Shown piece after piece: positions 5,775 through 7,267 of a stretch of DNA of 7,267 nt. Origin of the DNA: Desulfotomaculum sp. (lineage in GTDB: Bacteria > Bacillota > Desulfotomaculia > Desulfotomaculales > Desulfohalotomaculaceae); assembly GCA_021129815.1 (NCBI GenBank), contig JAJOKN010000059.1:1-7267 (forward strand), read 5' to 3'. Below the pieces are notes generated by a model that did not search any database, was not told the DNA's origin, and saw only the letters and a list, made by a program, of their open reading frames with translations. Within the stretch, counting starts at the first letter, position 1, and the number at the start of each line of letters is the position of its first letter. The position numbers and the translations under genes are program-made.

Positions 5775-6554
5775 ATGGAGGATTTTCTTGAGATAGGCGG
5801 CAAGAAGATAAAAAATCGGTTTTTTACAGGAACAGGCAAGTACGCTACGAATGAGGTGATACCGAGGCTAGCAAAAGAAGCTGGTATAGAAGTGATAACG
5901 GTGGCGCTAAGGCGTGTGGATTTAACCTCTCCTGAGGAAAACATATTGAATTACATACCCAAAAAATGCATAATCCTTCCCAACACCTCTGGTGCTAGAA
6001 CTGCAGATGAAGCGGTGCGAATCGCGCGGCTTACGCGTGCTTGCGGGTGTGGAAATTGGATAAAAATAGAAGTCATCTCTGACAACAAATATCTTTTGCC
6101 AGACAATTATGAGACTTTAAAAGCATCTGAAAGACTGGTAAAAGAAGGATTTGTAGTGCTGCCTTATGTGAGCCCGGATTTGATGGTGGCAAAGGCGCTT
6201 GAAGAGGTCGGCGCGCATGCAGTGATGCCGCTTGGCGCTCCGATAGGCACAAACCGCGGGCTCAAAACCAAAGAGCTCATACGCATATTGATAGATGAAA
6301 TAAAGCTGCCTATAATTGTTGATGCAGGCATTGGCTGTCCTTCCCACGCTGCGGAAGCGATGGAAATGGGAGCAGCCGCTGTGCTTGCAAATACAGCAGT
6401 GGCAACTGCTAGAGATCCTGTGATGATGGCAAAGGCATTTAGCATGGCTGTGGAAGCTGGGCGAATGGCGTACCTTGCAGGATTAGGACCTGTTAAGCTC
6501 ACAGCGGAAGCGAGCTCGCCACTGACGGGCTTTTTAAATGAAGAGAGCGGGTAG
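5775..6554 (+). CDS. thiG: thiazole synthase ThiG
   Basis: This 259-residue TIM-barrel enzyme joins deoxyxylulose 5-phosphate, dehydroglycine and ThiS-borne sulfur into the thiazole phosphate of thiamine. Visible motifs are FFTGTGKYA (16-24), NTSGARTADEAVRIARLTRA (70-89), NWIKIEV (94-100) with K97 as the Schiff-base lysine, MPLGAPIGTNRGL (151-163) and the phosphate-binding stretch from VDAGIGCPSHAAEAMEMGA (182-200) to VLANTAVA (203-210). Length and motifs indicate an intact enzyme. The start is ATG 5775, with AGGAGG (5759-5764) 10 bases upstream. The usual next genes, thiH or thiO for dehydroglycine and thiF for ThiS activation, do not follow. A repetitive spacer and an Rpn-family relic come instead, so those functions must be encoded elsewhere. 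Confidence 0.96.
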   Translation: MEDFLEIGGKKIKNRFFTGTGKYATNEVIPRLAKEAGIEVITVALRRVDLTSPEENILNYIPKKCIILPNTSGARTADEAVRIARLTRACGCGNWIKIEVISDNKYLLPDNYETLKASERLVKEGFVVLPYVSPDLMVAKALEEVGAHAVMPLGAPIGTNRGLKTKELIRILIDEIKLPIIVDAGIGCPSHAAEAMEMGAAAVLANTAVATARDPVMMAKAFSMAVEAGRMAYLAGLGPVKLTAEASSPLTGFLNEESG

Positions 6555-6572
6555 ATAAAATAAAAAGGATGA

Positions 6573-6645
6573 AAGGACAAAGGTAAAAGATTAAAGGCTA
6601 AAGATAAAAGACTAAAAGATTGAGAGACTAAAAGACGAAAAGGCT
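6573..6645 (+). repeat. purine-rich degenerate direct repeats
   Basis: About 70 bases consist of imperfect units built on TAAAAGA(C/T) and TAAAGG/TAAAGA, including three copies of CTAAAAGA (at about 6611, 6628 and in the stretch before 6640). The strand is almost free of C except within the repeated GACTAAAAG words. It has no open frame beyond a few codons. It fills the gap between thiG and the Rpn-family relic. Slippage-generated repeats or a decayed coding end are both possible. Confidence 0.5.
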
Positions 6646-6685
6646 ATTTTTATCTAGAGAAGTTTAATAAGGAGCTGTAAAAATA

Positions 6686-7267
6686 ATGAAGGATAAAAGC
6701 TGTCAGGATGCAGATTCACTGTGGAAAGACGTAATAGAAGATTTCTTTGAAGACTTTATGAAATTTTTTACACATATACGCAATAGCAATATTTGCAGAA
6801 AGCAACAAGAACTTTAAACCAGACACCTATCACTATAAACTTTATGAAACAGAACTAATATACAAATATAAAGCGTATAAAATACTAGAGCAAGATGAAG
6901 AAGAACTAAAGAAAAGCAGCAATATATTTGCTTTAGTAATATTAGCGGGGCTATATGCGATAAAGGCGAAGGGAGATATAGACAATCGCTATCGATTCAA
7001 AAAAAGACTTATAAAACTTTTATTGGAGCGTGAGTATGCAAGAGAAGAGATAAAAAAGATGTTTAAATTTGTAGAAAGCTTGATGTATTTGCCAGAAGAA
7101 GTTAACATAAAATTAGTAGAAGAAATAGAAAAAGAGTATAACTTAGGAGGTGAAAGGAGAATGGGATTAGATGGTGATAAGTCAATAATATGGAAAGTTT
7201 TAAATGAAAAGGCAGAAAAAGCAGTTTTTCAAAAGGGTGTACAAGAAGGCATACAAGAAGGCATACA
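6686..7267 (+). pseudogene. Rpn/PD-(D/E)XK transposase-nuclease family, internally deleted and frameshifted, partial at the window edge
   Basis: A normal start (AAGGAG at 6669-6674, ATG 6686) gives 28 residues typical of the N-terminus of this family, with an acidic, aromatic run DVIEDFFEDFMKFF. The frame then reads 15 unrelated residues and stops at TAA 6815-6817. From about 6774 a second frame reads IYAIAIFAESNKNF, then a Lys/Glu-rich helical region, GLYAIKAKGD, LLLEREYAREEIKKMF and a tail of QEGI repeats, all typical of the family's C-terminal half. It remains open to the right edge. About 100 residues normally lie between these parts and carry most of the nuclease active site, so they appear to have been lost in one deletion at about 6765-6778. 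The length of the loss is from memory of the family. Rpn proteins are mobile-element-linked nucleases that stimulate recombination; this copy should be inactive. An internal ATG at 7161, behind AGGAGG (7145-7150), could start only a short C-terminal fragment. Confidence 0.8.
7230..7267 (+). repeat. 12-base in-frame tandem repeats coding Q-E-G-I
   Basis: The unit ACAAGAAGGCAT occurs at 7241-7252 and 7253-7264 and continues off the edge. A diverged unit (Gln-Lys-Gly-Val) starts at 7230. Four-residue repeats of this kind are common at the C-terminus of Rpn-family proteins and probably vary in number by slippage. Confidence 0.85.

Noticed and set aside
6164..6580. Long minus-strand ORFs opposite thiG (and similar ones opposite the propeller gene)
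   Set aside because: They are antisense shadows of well-supported genes, with no ribosome binding sites or recognisable domains.

Overview
The window looks like a chromosomal segment of a low-GC thermophilic clostridium, probably Thermoanaerobacterales-like. The support is AT-rich DNA, strong GGAGG-type ribosome binding sites, a TtuA-type tRNA thiolase, an archaeal-type beta-propeller lipoprotein and an Rpn-type (PD-(D/E)XK) transposase/nuclease relic ending in Q-E-G-I repeats. The species assignment is inference; I ran no search.

Layout. Positions 1-200 hold a good sigma-A promoter, a hairpin followed by a T-run, and an AT-rich leader. Positions 210-412 hold a two-helix membrane protein whose natural start appears to be out of frame with its body. 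A YbjQ-family protein (501-827) follows, with a clear terminator. Next are a large secreted beta-propeller lipoprotein (963-3407), with a C-terminal add-on domain, and a bifunctional nuclease family protein (3532-4014). Convergent to these, on the minus strand, is a TtuA/NcsA-type tRNA 2-thiolation enzyme (5062-4172) that starts at TTG. The 500 bases from 5063 to 5567 are mostly gene debris: an orphan signal-anchor coding start on the plus strand, a 99-base inverted piece of an ABC ATPase Walker A region, and an orphan terminator. Then come thiS and thiG (5568-6554) behind an extended -10 promoter, a purine-rich repetitive spacer, and an internally deleted, frameshifted Rpn-family relic running off the right edge.

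How the genes fit together. ThiS and ThiG build the thiazole of thiamine, with ThiS carrying sulfur as a C-terminal thiocarboxylate. The divergently transcribed thiolase belongs to a family that in thermophiles takes sulfur from a ThiS-like ubiquitin-fold carrier, so the two sulfur pathways could share a carrier here; this is a hypothesis. The other genes show no obvious pathway link.

I found no clearly new multi-gene system. The more interesting points are the decayed rearrangement at 5201-5461, the cysteine-less C-terminal domain on the beta-propeller, the carrier/thiolase neighbourhood, and the deleted Rpn relic. I saw no rRNA, tRNA or CRISPR array.
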